From NCBI RefSeq assembly GCF_019565455.1, contig NZ_CP067377.1:2548001-2612000 (forward strand): DNA of 64,000 bases, in the 5' to 3' direction. Made by a program: the position numbers and the translations under genes. Every line of letters starts with the position of its first letter. Position 1 is the first letter of the stretch. Origin of the DNA: Flavobacterium oreochromis (lineage in GTDB: Bacteria; Bacteroidota; Bacteroidia; Flavobacteriales; Flavobacteriaceae). Shown piece by piece: positions 50,704-60,288 of this stretch. The notes beneath the pieces were generated by a model. That model had not been told where the DNA came from and searched no databases. It was given only the letters and a program-made list of their open reading frames with translations.

Positions 50704-51583
50704 ACTTTTAATCTTATTTACCTGTTTATTCTTCAGCAAGTATTACGCGCAGGAGTTAAACTGTACAGTAGAATTTAATACAAGTCAGGTTTCGGGAACC
50801 AATCAACAAATATTTAAGACTTTAAAAAAATCGCTTACTGAGTTTATAAATAACACTAAATGGACAGATAAAACATATAAGTCTAATGAAAAAATAAATT
50901 GTTCATTCCTCTTTAATATTAGTTCCTTTGATAATTTAAATCAGTTTACAGGTAGTTTACAAGTGACAGCTACAAGACCCGTGTATGATGCAACATACAC
51001 CACTTCTATTTTGAATATTAATGATAAAGAATTAAATTTTACATACAATGAGTTTCAAAATTTAGTATTCAATCCTAATTCTTATGAATCTAATTTGATT
51101 TCTGTAGTTGCTTTTTATGCTAATATGATCATTGGAATGGATGCAGATACCTTTGCGTTAGAAGGAGGGACGAAAGCCTTTGAAAATGCTTCTAATATTG
51201 TAGCTCAAGCGCAAGTAACACAAGAAAAAGGATGGGTGGCAACCTCTCCCCATAATCGTTATTTTTTAGTGAATGATATGTTATCACCAACTTTTGCATC
51301 TTATCGTAAAACCATATATGACTATCATTTAGGTGCATTAGATAAAATGGCTGAAAATTCGAAACTAGGAAAAGAAGCTATTCAAAAAGCAATTTTTAAT
51401 TTAAAAGAAATTGCAGTATCCCGTCCAAACGCTTATTTGACTCGGATTTTTTTTGATACTAAATCTGATGAAATTTTGAGCGTGTTTTCTGAAGGACCTA
51501 AAATGGATGTCGTTCAATTAGTTGAAACATTAAGTAAATTATCTCCTACAAATATTAGTAAATGGAGTCAAATTAGTTTTTAA
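50696..51583 (+). CDS. DUF4835 family protein (PorD-like)
   Basis: A signal peptide, LLILFTCLFFSKYYAQ, then ELNCTVEFNTSQVSGTNQQIF and FYANMIIGMDADTF, typical of DUF4835. Some databases name this family PorD and link it to the type IX secretion system; I recall that link and cannot test it here, but the window does hold a T9SS cargo protein (the M43 protease). It overlaps coaBC by 8 bases and is followed by recN after 9 bases. 295 residues, frame intact. Confidence 0.82.
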   Translation: MRKLLILFTCLFFSKYYAQELNCTVEFNTSQVSGTNQQIFKTLKKSLTEFINNTKWTDKTYKSNEKINCSFLFNISSFDNLNQFTGSLQVTATRPVYDATYTTSILNINDKELNFTYNEFQNLVFNPNSYESNLISVVAFYANMIIGMDADTFALEGGTKAFENASNIVAQAQVTQEKGWVATSPHNRYFLVNDMLSPTFASYRKTIYDYHLGALDKMAENSKLGKEAIQKAIFNLKEIAVSRPNAYLTRIFFDTKSDEILSVFSEGPKMDVVQLVETLSKLSPTNISKWSQISF

Positions 51584-51592
51584 TTTTGCCTC

Positions 51593-53245
51593 ATGCTTAT
51601 ACAATTATCAATTAAAAATTTTGCATTAATAGAACAATTAGAAATGAATTTTTCTAATCAGTTTTCTATAATCACAGGTGAAACAGGTGCTGGTAAATCT
51701 ATTTTATTAGGAGCACTTGGATTAGTATTAGGAAATCGAGCAGATTTAGGATCTCTAAAAGATAAAGAACAAAAATGTGTAATAGAAGCTCATTTTAACT
51801 TATCAGCCTATAATCTACAAGCTTTTTTTGAACAAAATGATATGGACTTTGAAGAATTAACGATTATTCGTCGTGAAATTCTCCCTTCAGGAAAATCAAG
51901 GGCTTTTGTGAATGACAGTCCTGTAAACTTAACCGAGTTGCAAGAACTCGGCACGTTTTTAATTGATATTCATTCACAACAACAAACACGTGAGCTAACA
52001 GAAGAAGCATATCAAATTCAAATATTAGATGCTATAGCGTCTAATACAGCTTTATTGCAGACCTACCAGAAAGATTTAAAAAACTATAAATCACTTAAGG
52101 GAGCCTTAAACAAAATATTATCTGAAAAAGAATCTCTAGCTAAAGAAGCAGATTATAACAGCTTTTTGTTACAAGAATTGGTAAACGCTAATTTAAAAGA
52201 AGGAGAACAACAAGAATTAGAAGATACTTTTGAAAAATTAAATAATATTGAAATTATAAAAGAAAATCTTGATAAATCCATTGTGTTAAGTAATGAAGAA
52301 CAAATAGGGATTTTACAAAATTTAAAAGAAGTAAAAAATTCACTTCAGAAAATAGCTCCTTTTTCTCCAGAATATCAAGCTTTGTTTGAAAGAATGACAA
52401 GTGTTTTGATAGAAATAGATGATTTAATAAGTGATTTAGAAAATCAAAGTGAAAAACTTTTTAGTGATCCTGAAAAGTTAGAATTAGTAAATCAAAAATT
52501 ACAGCTTATTTATAATCTTCAGAAAAAGCACCAAGTAGCTACTGTAGAAGAATTAATTCAAATTCAAAAAGATCTAGATGCAAAAGTTGTATTTGCTGGA
52601 GATCTAGATGAACAAATTGAAAAATTGCAATCTGAAATAAATCTTCTCCAAGATCAATTAATAGAAATAACCGCAACTATTACAAAAAACCGTAAAGAGG
52701 CGGTACCCATTTTAGTGACTCAAATAACAAATGTTTTAAGTGAGTTAGGTATGTCAAATGCTCGTTTTGAATTTGATATAAAAGAATCAAATACATTTTT
52801 AATTAACGGGAAAGATGAAATTCAATTATTGTTTTCTGCTAATAAAGGAACTGATTTTGGGTTGTTAAAAAAAGTAGCTTCAGGAGGAGAAATGTCTCGT
52901 ATAATGTTAGCTGTTAAAGCAGTTTTAGCAAACTATTCAAAATTACCTACTATAATTTTTGATGAAATAGATACAGGGGTTTCCGGAGAAGTAGCTCAAA
53001 AAATGGCAAATATTATGAAGTTAATGAGTAATAAGATGCAGGTTTTTGCTATTACTCACTTACCTCAAATTGCATCTAAAGGTCAGCAACACTATAAAGT
53101 GTTTAAATCTGATAGAGCAGATGTTACTATTTCAGAATTAAAATTATTATCTCTAGAAGAAAGAATAATTGAAATAGCGGAAATGTTATCAGGTAAAAAT
53201 ATTTCAGACTCTGCTATTGCACATGCAAAAGCTTTGCTTAACTAA
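51593..53245 (+). CDS. recN: DNA repair protein RecN
   Basis: An SMC-like ATPase for double-strand break repair. Walker A is ITGETGAGKSILLGAL near residue 28. Two coiled-coil arms fill residues about 160-360. The C-terminal part has VASGGEMSRIMLAVKA (ABC signature) and IIFDEIDTGVSGEVA (Walker B). 550 residues, normal length, frame intact. It is the last gene before fabV. Confidence 0.95.
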   Translation: MLIQLSIKNFALIEQLEMNFSNQFSIITGETGAGKSILLGALGLVLGNRADLGSLKDKEQKCVIEAHFNLSAYNLQAFFEQNDMDFEELTIIRREILPSGKSRAFVNDSPVNLTELQELGTFLIDIHSQQQTRELTEEAYQIQILDAIASNTALLQTYQKDLKNYKSLKGALNKILSEKESLAKEADYNSFLLQELVNANLKEGEQQELEDTFEKLNNIEIIKENLDKSIVLSNEEQIGILQNLKEVKNSLQKIAPFSPEYQALFERMTSVLIEIDDLISDLENQSEKLFSDPEKLELVNQKLQLIYNLQKKHQVATVEELIQIQKDLDAKVVFAGDLDEQIEKLQSEINLLQDQLIEITATITKNRKEAVPILVTQITNVLSELGMSNARFEFDIKESNTFLINGKDEIQLLFSANKGTDFGLLKKVASGGEMSRIMLAVKAVLANYSKLPTIIFDEIDTGVSGEVAQKMANIMKLMSNKMQVFAITHLPQIASKGQQHYKVFKSDRADVTISELKLLSLEERIIEIAEMLSGKNISDSAIAHAKALLN

Positions 53246-53286
53246 TTATTTAAATTAAATTTGCTAATCAAACTAATTGAAAAGAT

Positions 53287-54477
53287 ATGATTATTGAACC
53301 AAGAATGAGAGGTTTTATCTGTTTGACAGCACACCCAGAAGGTTGTGCTCAAAGCGTGAAAAACCAAATTAATTACGTAGTATCTAAAGGAAAAATTAAT
53401 GGACCCAAGAGAGTATTAGTCGTTGGAGCTTCTACAGGTTTCGGTTTGGCTTCTAGAATTACTGCTGCTTTTGGTAGTGATGCGTCTACAATTGGGGTTT
53501 TCTTTGAAAAAGAACCAACAGAAGGGAAAACAGCTACTCCAGGATGGTATAATTCTGCTGCGTTTGAACAAGAGGCTAAAAAAGCAGGTTTGTATGCTAA
53601 AAGTATTAATGGAGATGCTTTTTCAAAAGAAATAAAGCAAAAAGCGATTGATATGATAAAATCTGATTTAGGTCAGGTTGATCTTGTCGTGTATAGTTTA
53701 GCTTCTCCTGTACGTATGCACCCTGATACAGGTGTTTTATATCGTTCAGCATTAAAACCTATTGGTCAGGTTTTTACTGATAAAACAGTTGATTTTCATA
53801 CAGGAATAGTATCAGAAGTTTCTATTCAACCAGCTGTACAAGAAGATATTGATAATACAGTTGTAGTTATGGGAGGTGAAGATTGGACAATGTGGATAGA
53901 AGCCATGAAAGAAGCAGGTGTATTAGCAGAAGGAGCTACTACCGTTGCTTATTCTTATATAGGACCAGAAGTAACAGAAGCAGTTTACAGAAAAGGAACA
54001 ATAGGTCGTGCTAAAGACCATCTTGAAGCAACAGCTTTTGAAATTGATGAAAAGTTAAAGGATATTAACGGGCGTGCTTATGTTTCAGTAAACAAAGCAT
54101 TAGTAACTCAGGCAAGTTCTGCTATTCCAGTAATTCCATTATATATATCATTGTTGTATAAAACAATGAAAGAAAAAGGATTACATGAAGGATGTATAGA
54201 GCAAATGCAACGTTTATTTGCAGATTGTTTATACAATGGAGCAGAAGTACCAGTAGACGAAAAAGGACGTATTCGTGTAGATGATTGGGAAATGCGTGAG
54301 GATGTTCAGGCAGCTGTTAAAACTTTATGGGCTCAAGCAGATACAGAAACTTTAAAAGAAATAGGAGACTTAGCAGGTTATAAAAATGATTTCTTAAATT
54401 TATTTGGTTTCGGTTTTGATGGTGTTGATTATCTGGCTGATGCAAATGAGATGATTATGGTAGAAAGTATCAGTTAA
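53287..54477 (+). CDS. fabV: Enoyl-ACP/trans-2-enoyl-CoA reductase FabV
   Basis: Catalyses the last step of each fatty acid elongation round. It is FabV, not FabI: the protein is 396 residues, has VVGASTGFGLASRITAAFG as a long NAD-binding loop, and has YRKGTIGRAK, the Y-x8-K active-site pair. RMHPDTGVLYRSALKPIGQ and GGEDWTMWIEAM are family marks. FabV enzymes are known for low sensitivity to triclosan. It lies 41 bases after recN. Frame intact. Confidence 0.95.
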   Translation: MIIEPRMRGFICLTAHPEGCAQSVKNQINYVVSKGKINGPKRVLVVGASTGFGLASRITAAFGSDASTIGVFFEKEPTEGKTATPGWYNSAAFEQEAKKAGLYAKSINGDAFSKEIKQKAIDMIKSDLGQVDLVVYSLASPVRMHPDTGVLYRSALKPIGQVFTDKTVDFHTGIVSEVSIQPAVQEDIDNTVVVMGGEDWTMWIEAMKEAGVLAEGATTVAYSYIGPEVTEAVYRKGTIGRAKDHLEATAFEIDEKLKDINGRAYVSVNKALVTQASSAIPVIPLYISLLYKTMKEKGLHEGCIEQMQRLFADCLYNGAEVPVDEKGRIRVDDWEMREDVQAAVKTLWAQADTETLKEIGDLAGYKNDFLNLFGFGFDGVDYLADANEMIMVESIS

Positions 54478-55170
54478 AAAGGTAAAATTTTAGATTTTAT
54501 TTTTATAAGTAAACTTAAGTTTAGTTTTGATGAAAATCAACTTCTTAAGATCTAATATTGCATTAATTTTATAATAAGACTTGTCTAATTTGCTTCGCCT
54601 ACTTTGATGAAGCTTTAGAATATTTTATTTCGTTGATGAGTGAATCAATAGAACAAGCTAATAAAATTTTTTTAAATCTGATAGGAGATTCATTCTTTTC
54701 TTCTATCAGATTTATTATTTATTAAAAAGCTTAATGTGTTTTTAGTTATTTTTTTAATTGCTAAAAAGTTCAAGATAATTACGCTTTTTATTTCTAAAAT
54801 AATTCTCTTAATAATATCTAGTTAAATGCTGTTTTAGAATGATTCTATCTGTTTTCTGTATTTAGGGAGTTCTATAAGCCTTATTTTATGAAACTAGGAT
54901 AACTTTCTTTGTTGCTAAATATCTGTAAATTGTTTTCTGCATTTTTATTTAATATAATTAGGTAAAACGAAAAGGAATCTGAAATAATTTCTTAGTTTTT
55001 TTATACTTTAAATATCCGCGTTTTTTTCTTTAAGTTATAAACTAATTTTAGACTAATTATATGGATTATTATTTGTTTAAATTCTGATTATAAAAGATTC
55101 TGGTGAAAAAAATAGTGCTGAGCAAGGTAAAAAAGCTCTGATTTTTTCATGACTTTTTTTGTTAAAAATG
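54478..55170. other. Long AT-rich intergenic stretch
   Basis: About 690 bases with stops in every frame and no recognisable gene or RNA. One strong hairpin (54674-54713) lies in it. It may hold a decayed gene or a small RNA, but I cannot support either. Confidence 0.5.
54674..54713. terminator. Hairpin downstream of fabV
   Basis: A 15-bp stem with one G-T pair (54674-54688 with 54699-54713) closes a 10-base loop. It lies about 200 bases beyond the fabV stop. It is AT-rich on both sides, so it may end fabV transcription or belong to a separate transcript. Confidence 0.5.
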
Positions 55171-55178
55171 TAACTTTG
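55171..55178 (+). promoter_or_regulatory. Promoter -7 element for the glycosyltransferase operon
   Basis: TAACTTTG fits TAnnTTTG and lies 18 bases before the ATG at 55197. This supports that ATG over the earlier one at 55149, which lies upstream of the element. Confidence 0.6.
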
Positions 55179-55196
55179 TCAAAAAAAATAAGAAGA

Positions 55197-56198
55197 ATGA
55201 ATTTTTCTTTTGTTATCCCAGTTTACAATCGACCTGATGAAATAGATGAATTATTAGAAAGTTTGATGAAACAAACTTATAATAAGCCTTTTGAAGTTAT
55301 TATTGTTGAAGATGGATCTACAGTGCCTTGTGAGCATATAGTAGATAAGTATAGGTCAAAGCTTAACTTAACTTATTATTTAAAATATAACTCAGGACCA
55401 GGGGATTCTCGTAATTTTGGGATGCAGTATGCTAAAGGAGATTATTATATTATCTTAGATTCAGATTGTATATTGCCATCTCAATATTTATCAGAGGTAG
55501 AAAAGTCTTTAACTGAAAAATATGTAGACTGTTTTGGAGGTCCTGATGATATGTTAGCAAGTTTTACTCCTATTCAAAAAGCTATTAATTTTGCTATGAC
55601 TTCTGTACTTACAACAGGAGGAGTAAGAGGCGCTAGTGAAAAAATAGGTAAATTTCAGCCTAGAAGCTTTAATATGGGTATTTCTAGTAAAGCATTCGAG
55701 GCATCAAAAGGGTTCTCTAACATCCACCCGGGAGAAGATCCTGATTTATCAATTCGTTTATGGAAAATGGGATTTGAAACCAAGTTGATTCCTAATGCTT
55801 TTGTCTACCATAAAAGAAGAATTGATTGGGAAAAGTTTTACGTACAAGTTAATAAGTTTGGAAAAGTGAGACCTATCTTAAATAAATGGTATCCAGAGTA
55901 TGCAAAACCTACATTCTTTTTGCCGTCTTTATTTGTTTTAGGTTTTTTTCTTGGTATATTGTTAAGTTTCTTATTTTTATTTGATTGGCTATTAAAACTA
56001 TATTTTTTATACACGATAGTCATAATGTTAGTTTCTACCTATAAAAATAAAAATATTAAAGTAGGAGTGTATTCAATTATTGCTGTTTGGAGGCAATTTT
56101 TTGGATATGGAATGGGATTTATAGAATCTTATTATAAAATTAATATATTAAAAAAATCACCAGAAGAAGCTTTTCCAGAATTGTTTTTTAAAGTTTGA
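55197..56198 (+). CDS. Glycosyltransferase family 2 protein, membrane-anchored
   Basis: A GT-A type glycosyltransferase of 333 residues. FSFVIPVYNRPDEIDELLES opens the nucleotide-binding fold, VEDGST and YIILDSDCILP (DSD metal site) follow, and HPGEDPDLSIRLWKMGF matches the ED catalytic region. Two membrane helices close to FFLPSLFVLGFFLGILLSF anchor it. The sugar and acceptor are unknown; a role in surface polysaccharide is likely. Its TGA stop overlaps the coaE ATG, so the genes are translationally coupled. Frame intact. Confidence 0.87.
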   Translation: MNFSFVIPVYNRPDEIDELLESLMKQTYNKPFEVIIVEDGSTVPCEHIVDKYRSKLNLTYYLKYNSGPGDSRNFGMQYAKGDYYIILDSDCILPSQYLSEVEKSLTEKYVDCFGGPDDMLASFTPIQKAINFAMTSVLTTGGVRGASEKIGKFQPRSFNMGISSKAFEASKGFSNIHPGEDPDLSIRLWKMGFETKLIPNAFVYHKRRIDWEKFYVQVNKFGKVRPILNKWYPEYAKPTFFLPSLFVLGFFLGILLSFLFLFDWLLKLYFLYTIVIMLVSTYKNKNIKVGVYSIIAVWRQFFGYGMGFIESYYKINILKKSPEEAFPELFFKV

Positions 56199-56785
56199 TG
56201 GCAAAGGTTATTGGTTTAACAGGGGGTATAGGTAGTGGTAAAACTACAATAGCTCATTTATTTCGAGATAATGGAGTTCCTGTTTATATTGCTGATGAAG
56301 AAGCTCGAAACATAATGGAATTGCCAGAAACAATAGAACAAGTTGCTAATTTGTTTGGAGAGGAAGTGTTGTTAGGAGGTAAAATAGATCGAAAACAGTT
56401 AAGTCAAATTGTTTTTAATGATCCTTCTAAGCTCAAAAAGCTGAATAATTTGATACATCCATTAGTCGCTAAACATTTTGATGAATGGTTACAAAATTAT
56501 AATTCCTTTCCTTTTGTTGTAAAAGAATCAGCTATACTCTTTGAAAGTGGAAGTTATAAAAATTGTGATAAAATAATTTTAGTTACTGCTTCACAAGAAA
56601 CGCGTATTAAGAGAGTAATGAAACGTGATCAGTTAACAAAAGAAGCTGTTTTAGAACGAATAAAAAATCAGTTATCAGATGGAGAAAAGCTTATAAAAAG
56701 CGATTTTGTTATTAAAAATGAAAATTTAGAAGAAACTAATAAAAAATTCAGTGATATTCTTAAATTTTTATCAAATTTGTATTAA
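56198..56785 (+). CDS. coaE: Dephospho-CoA kinase
   Basis: The last enzyme of coenzyme A synthesis. GLTGGIGSGKTTIAHLF is the P-loop at the N-terminus; YIADEEARNIM, NLIHPLVAKHFDEW and KESAILFESG are family marks. 195 residues from the ATG at 56198, overlapping the glycosyltransferase stop. A two-component system follows after 68 bases. Frame intact. Confidence 0.94.
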   Translation: MAKVIGLTGGIGSGKTTIAHLFRDNGVPVYIADEEARNIMELPETIEQVANLFGEEVLLGGKIDRKQLSQIVFNDPSKLKKLNNLIHPLVAKHFDEWLQNYNSFPFVVKESAILFESGSYKNCDKIILVTASQETRIKRVMKRDQLTKEAVLERIKNQLSDGEKLIKSDFVIKNENLEETNKKFSDILKFLSNLY

Positions 56786-56840
56786 AACTATTAATTGTTA
56801 ATCTTTGGTTAATTTTTTTAACAGTTGAATGTTAAAATAT

Positions 56841-56848
56841 TATATTTG
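56841..56848 (+). promoter_or_regulatory. Possible -7 element directly before the sensor kinase
   Basis: TATATTTG fits TAnnTTTG but ends only 5 bases before the ATG, so a transcript from it would have almost no leader. It may be chance. Confidence 0.3.
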
Positions 56849-56853
56849 TTTCA

Positions 56854-58437
56854 ATGAATAAAAATTGGTTTCGTTTTGTTGTAGTACTAATGTCTATCGC
56901 TCTTTTAGGGATCGTGGCTGTGCAAGGATATTTAATAAATGTTTCTTTTAAAAATAAAGAGGAACAATTTAAATATCAAGTAAAGCAAGTCATTGATAAT
57001 GTAGCAAGGGAAGTAGAAGAACAAGAGGCTTATTCCTTTTTAAGTCGATTTAGTAAAATAAAAGATAGCATAGGAAAAGATCCTGAACGTAGTGAGTTGA
57101 TGAAGTTTTTTTATGTAGAAAAAAATGAATTAACAAATCAAACCATAATTTATTCAAATAGTATAATTCCTGAAGATTATTCAGTGTCTTCTTCGTTCTT
57201 TGATAAAAACAATGATTCTACACGTATCAAAAATTATGTTGCAAAACGAGTAACAGAAGTATATAATGAAACTACGTTAAATGACCAAAATATGAGTTCA
57301 GTAGTTCATCCTTCTGAACGAATAGAAAAAGCAGGAGTCGTAGAGATTTTAGATAAAGCAACTTTTGAGCTAAATTTTAAGGATATAGCATCAACGAGGC
57401 AAGTGTCACAAAGGGTAAGTGTAGAACAATTACAGATTTTATTTTCAAATGAGCTAAAAGCATTGGGTATAAATACACCATTTGAATTTGGAGTTTATAA
57501 TAATGGTTTGGCTACCAAAGTAAAATCTGAACATTTTAAATACGATAAGAAGAACACGTATGATACCCCTCTTTTTACAGATAACGATGGAATCAGTAGA
57601 TATCAATTATTATTGAGTTTTCCTAAAAAGAAGGTGTTTTTAGCTTCTGATTTTGTAGGAATAGCATTCTTAGCCTTTTTGTTTACATCTATTATTATTG
57701 TAGCATATTACAGTGCTTTAAAACAACTAAATACTCAGCGTCATATTTCTGAAATTAAGACTGATTTTATTAATAATATGACGCATGAATTTAAGACACC
57801 TATAGCTACTATTAATTTAGCTTTAGATGCTATTAGGAATCCTAAAGTAATTGATGATAAAGAAAAAGTGCAGCGATATTTGCAAATGATTAAAGATGAA
57901 AACAAGAGGATGCACGCACAGGTAGAAAATGTGTTGAGAATATCAAAATTAGAAAAAAAAGAGTTAGATATAACAAAAGAATGTCACGACGTACACGACA
58001 TGTTAGAAGAAGCAATTGAACATATTAGCTTAATTGTGGAAGATCGTCAAGGAGAAGTTAAGACAAATTTTAAAGCACTAAAATCAAAAGCATTGCTAAA
58101 TGATATTCATTTTACAAATGTATTAGTGAATGTATTAGAAAATGCTATTAAATATACGCCAGAAAGACCCATTATAGAAATTAGTACAGAAAATGTTAAA
58201 AATTTTATTGTTGTAAAAATTAAAGACAATGGAATTGGTATTAGTAAAGTATCACAAAAAAAGATTTTTGATAAATTTTATAGAGAACACACAGGTGATA
58301 TTCATAATGTAAAAGGACATGGATTAGGATTAGCCTATGTGAAAAGAATTATGGACGATCATCACGGAGAAGTGATGGTAGAAAGTGAAAAAGGTAAAGG
58401 AAGTACATTTATAATAAAATTACCCTTAATAGTTTGA
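56854..58437 (+). CDS. Sensor histidine kinase (RprX-like)
   Basis: An inner-membrane kinase of 527 residues. Two membrane helices (about 9-30 and 268-290) flank a periplasmic sensor of about 235 residues with no recognisable domain. The kinase core has NMTHEFKTPIATI (phospho-His 311), LVNVLENAIKYTPE (N box), IKDNGIGIS (G1) and GHGLGLAYVKRI (G2). The response regulator gene starts 3 bases after its stop. The layout recalls Bacteroides RprX/RprY. The signal is unknown. Frame intact. Confidence 0.9.
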   Translation: MNKNWFRFVVVLMSIALLGIVAVQGYLINVSFKNKEEQFKYQVKQVIDNVAREVEEQEAYSFLSRFSKIKDSIGKDPERSELMKFFYVEKNELTNQTIIYSNSIIPEDYSVSSSFFDKNNDSTRIKNYVAKRVTEVYNETTLNDQNMSSVVHPSERIEKAGVVEILDKATFELNFKDIASTRQVSQRVSVEQLQILFSNELKALGINTPFEFGVYNNGLATKVKSEHFKYDKKNTYDTPLFTDNDGISRYQLLLSFPKKKVFLASDFVGIAFLAFLFTSIIIVAYYSALKQLNTQRHISEIKTDFINNMTHEFKTPIATINLALDAIRNPKVIDDKEKVQRYLQMIKDENKRMHAQVENVLRISKLEKKELDITKECHDVHDMLEEAIEHISLIVEDRQGEVKTNFKALKSKALLNDIHFTNVLVNVLENAIKYTPERPIIEISTENVKNFIVVKIKDNGIGISKVSQKKIFDKFYREHTGDIHNVKGHGLGLAYVKRIMDDHHGEVMVESEKGKGSTFIIKLPLIV

Positions 58438-58439
58438 TT

Positions 58440-59144
58440 ATGGAAACGGTAAAAAAAATATTATTAGTAGAAGATGATCCTAATTTTGGTTCAATTCTTC
58501 GAGACTATTTGAGCATGAATGATTTTGAAGTAACATTAGCTAAAAACGGAATGGAAGGCTTTGAAAAATTCAAGAAAGATGAATATGATTTATGTATTCT
58601 TGATGTTATGATGCCCTATAAAGATGGTTTTACTTTAGCTAAAGAGATTAGAGAAAAAAATAAAGAAGTACCTCTTATCTTTCTTACGGCAAAAACAATG
58701 AAAGAAGATGTTCTCAAAGGTTACAAAGTAGGAGCAGATGATTATTTAAATAAACCTTTTGATTCAGAAGTTTTATTAATGAAAATCCGCGCTATTATTC
58801 AGCGTAAAGCTTCTGAAATTAAAGGGGATGCAAGTAAATATGAATTTGAAATAGGTAAATTTCATCTAAATGCTAAACTACGCTTTTTAACTTATCCAGG
58901 TGATGAGCCGGTAAAACTTTCACCTAAAGAAAATGAACTGTTAAAAATGCTAGCTTTACATGAAAATGATTTAATGCCACGTGAGTTAGCTTTGACTAAA
59001 ATATGGCGTGATGATAACTATTTTACTTCACGTAGTATGGATGTTTATATAGCTAAGTTACGTAAATATCTTAAACACGATGAAAATGTTGAAATACTTA
59101 ATATTCATGGTGAAGGATTCCGATTAGTTGTTAAAACTAATTAA
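58440..59144 (+). CDS. OmpR-family response regulator (RprY-like)
   Basis: The receiver domain has VEDDPNFGSILRDYL, the phosphoacceptor Asp55 in CILDVMMP, LTAK and LNKPF. The C-terminal OmpR winged helix has LSPKENELLKMLALHEND and FTSRSMDVYIAKLRKYLK. The ATG at 58440 gives METVKKILLVEDD and 234 residues; an ATT or TTG-like start 6 bases earlier would overlap the kinase. It surely works with the upstream kinase. A terminator follows. Frame intact. Confidence 0.93.
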   Translation: METVKKILLVEDDPNFGSILRDYLSMNDFEVTLAKNGMEGFEKFKKDEYDLCILDVMMPYKDGFTLAKEIREKNKEVPLIFLTAKTMKEDVLKGYKVGADDYLNKPFDSEVLLMKIRAIIQRKASEIKGDASKYEFEIGKFHLNAKLRFLTYPGDEPVKLSPKENELLKMLALHENDLMPRELALTKIWRDDNYFTSRSMDVYIAKLRKYLKHDENVEILNIHGEGFRLVVKTN

Positions 59145-59267
59145 ATAGTATTTCAAAAGAATAAAAATTAAGAAAGGTCATTTTTTGATTAATATAGTAT
59201 TCTTTTGAAAAAATATTCTATTTAATTTAGAATAGATTAAAGATCTAGTTTTAGTTATATAGTTTTT

Positions 59268-59298
59268 AAAAGAGGTTTTTTAAAAAACCTCTTTTTTA
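59268..59298 (+). terminator. Terminator after the response regulator
   Basis: AAAAGAGGTTTTT (59268-59280) pairs with AAAAACCTCTTTT (59283-59295), with further T. The apex is AT only, so the working stem is AAAAGAGG/CCTCTTTT. Confidence 0.8.
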
Positions 59299-59359
59299 TA
59301 GTATATTTTCCCTTTTTAAAAAAGAGGTTTAATAGTCAAAAAAAGTTGCTTTAAAATAT

Positions 59360-59386
59360 ATTGAGCTCGATAACATCGAGCTCAAT
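59360..59386 (-). terminator. Terminator after terC
   Basis: A perfect 12-bp stem ATTGAGCTCGAT / ATCGAGCTCAAT with a 3-base loop lies 14 bases beyond the terC stop, and AT-rich sequence with T follows on the minus strand. Confidence 0.75.
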
Positions 59387-59399
59387 TATTACTAAATTA

Positions 59400-60254
59400 T
59401 TAATTAGTGAAATCTTGATCCTCTAATTTAGCATCTGCTATTTTATTGTTGTGAAGTTTGACAGGATTCTTAGATTTTTTCATTCTTAAATTTAAAAACT
59501 CAACAAATAAAGAGAAAAAGATTGAAAAATATAAATAACCTTTAGGGATGCTATGTACCTCTGTACCGCCAAAAAATGCCATATGAGCTAGGTGACCTCC
59601 TTCAGCTAACAACATTACTCCAATTAAAATTAAGAATGATAATCCTAAGATTTGAATAGTTGGGTGGTTGTTTACGAATTTACTTACAGGACCAGCAAAT
59701 ATCATCATAATAACGATTGAAATGATAATAGAAAGGATCATAATAACTAAAGCTCCTTCGTACCCAAAACCTTCAGGAGAAGGTTTCATACTTACTAAGC
59801 CTACAGCTGTTAGTATACTGTCAAAAGAGAAGACTAAGTTTAAAGCAGCAATTTGAAAAATAGCAGCAGATAAGCTATTACTTGCTTTTCCAGTTTCTCC
59901 ATCTTCTTCCCCTTCTAATTTGTGATGTATTTCAGATACTGATTTGTATAATAAAAACAATCCTCCTCCAAAAATAATAAGGCTTTGTCCTGTTATACCT
60001 GCTTGAAACCATCCCCAATCAAAATGAAATAATACTTCTTGTAAGCTTAAAACCCATGTAATACCAAATAATAAAACAATGCGAAAAGCCATCGCTAATA
60101 ATAAACCAATTCTGCGCGCTTTAGGTTGTTCTTCTTCTTTTAATTTTCCGGATACAATTGATAAGAATACAATGTTATCAATTCCTAAAATAATTTCTAA
60201 AAATGTTAAAGTTAATAATGCTATCCAAGCATCTGGGTTAAATAATATTTCCAT
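59400..60254 (-). CDS. TerC family membrane protein
   Basis: A 284-residue protein with about seven to eight membrane helices. LTFLEIILGIDNIVFLSIV and LNLVFSFDSILTAVGLV each carry the acidic residues in membrane helices that define TerC/Alx proteins. Members are linked to tellurite resistance and manganese export. No other ter genes adjoin, so manganese or general metal handling is the more likely role. Frame intact. Confidence 0.9.
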   Translation of the reverse strand: MEILFNPDAWIALLTLTFLEIILGIDNIVFLSIVSGKLKEEEQPKARRIGLLLAMAFRIVLLFGITWVLSLQEVLFHFDWGWFQAGITGQSLIIFGGGLFLLYKSVSEIHHKLEGEEDGETGKASNSLSAAIFQIAALNLVFSFDSILTAVGLVSMKPSPEGFGYEGALVIMILSIIISIVIMMIFAGPVSKFVNNHPTIQILGLSFLILIGVMLLAEGGHLAHMAFFGGTEVHSIPKGYLYFSIFFSLFVEFLNLRMKKSKNPVKLHNNKIADAKLEDQDFTN

Positions 60255-60288
60255 TTTGTCTGTTTGAATTTACAATCATTATACGTGA

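Noticed and set aside
54591..54723. Short open frame of about 45 codons downstream of fabV
   Set aside because: It has no plausible start, no family resemblance and ends inside the hairpin; most likely chance.
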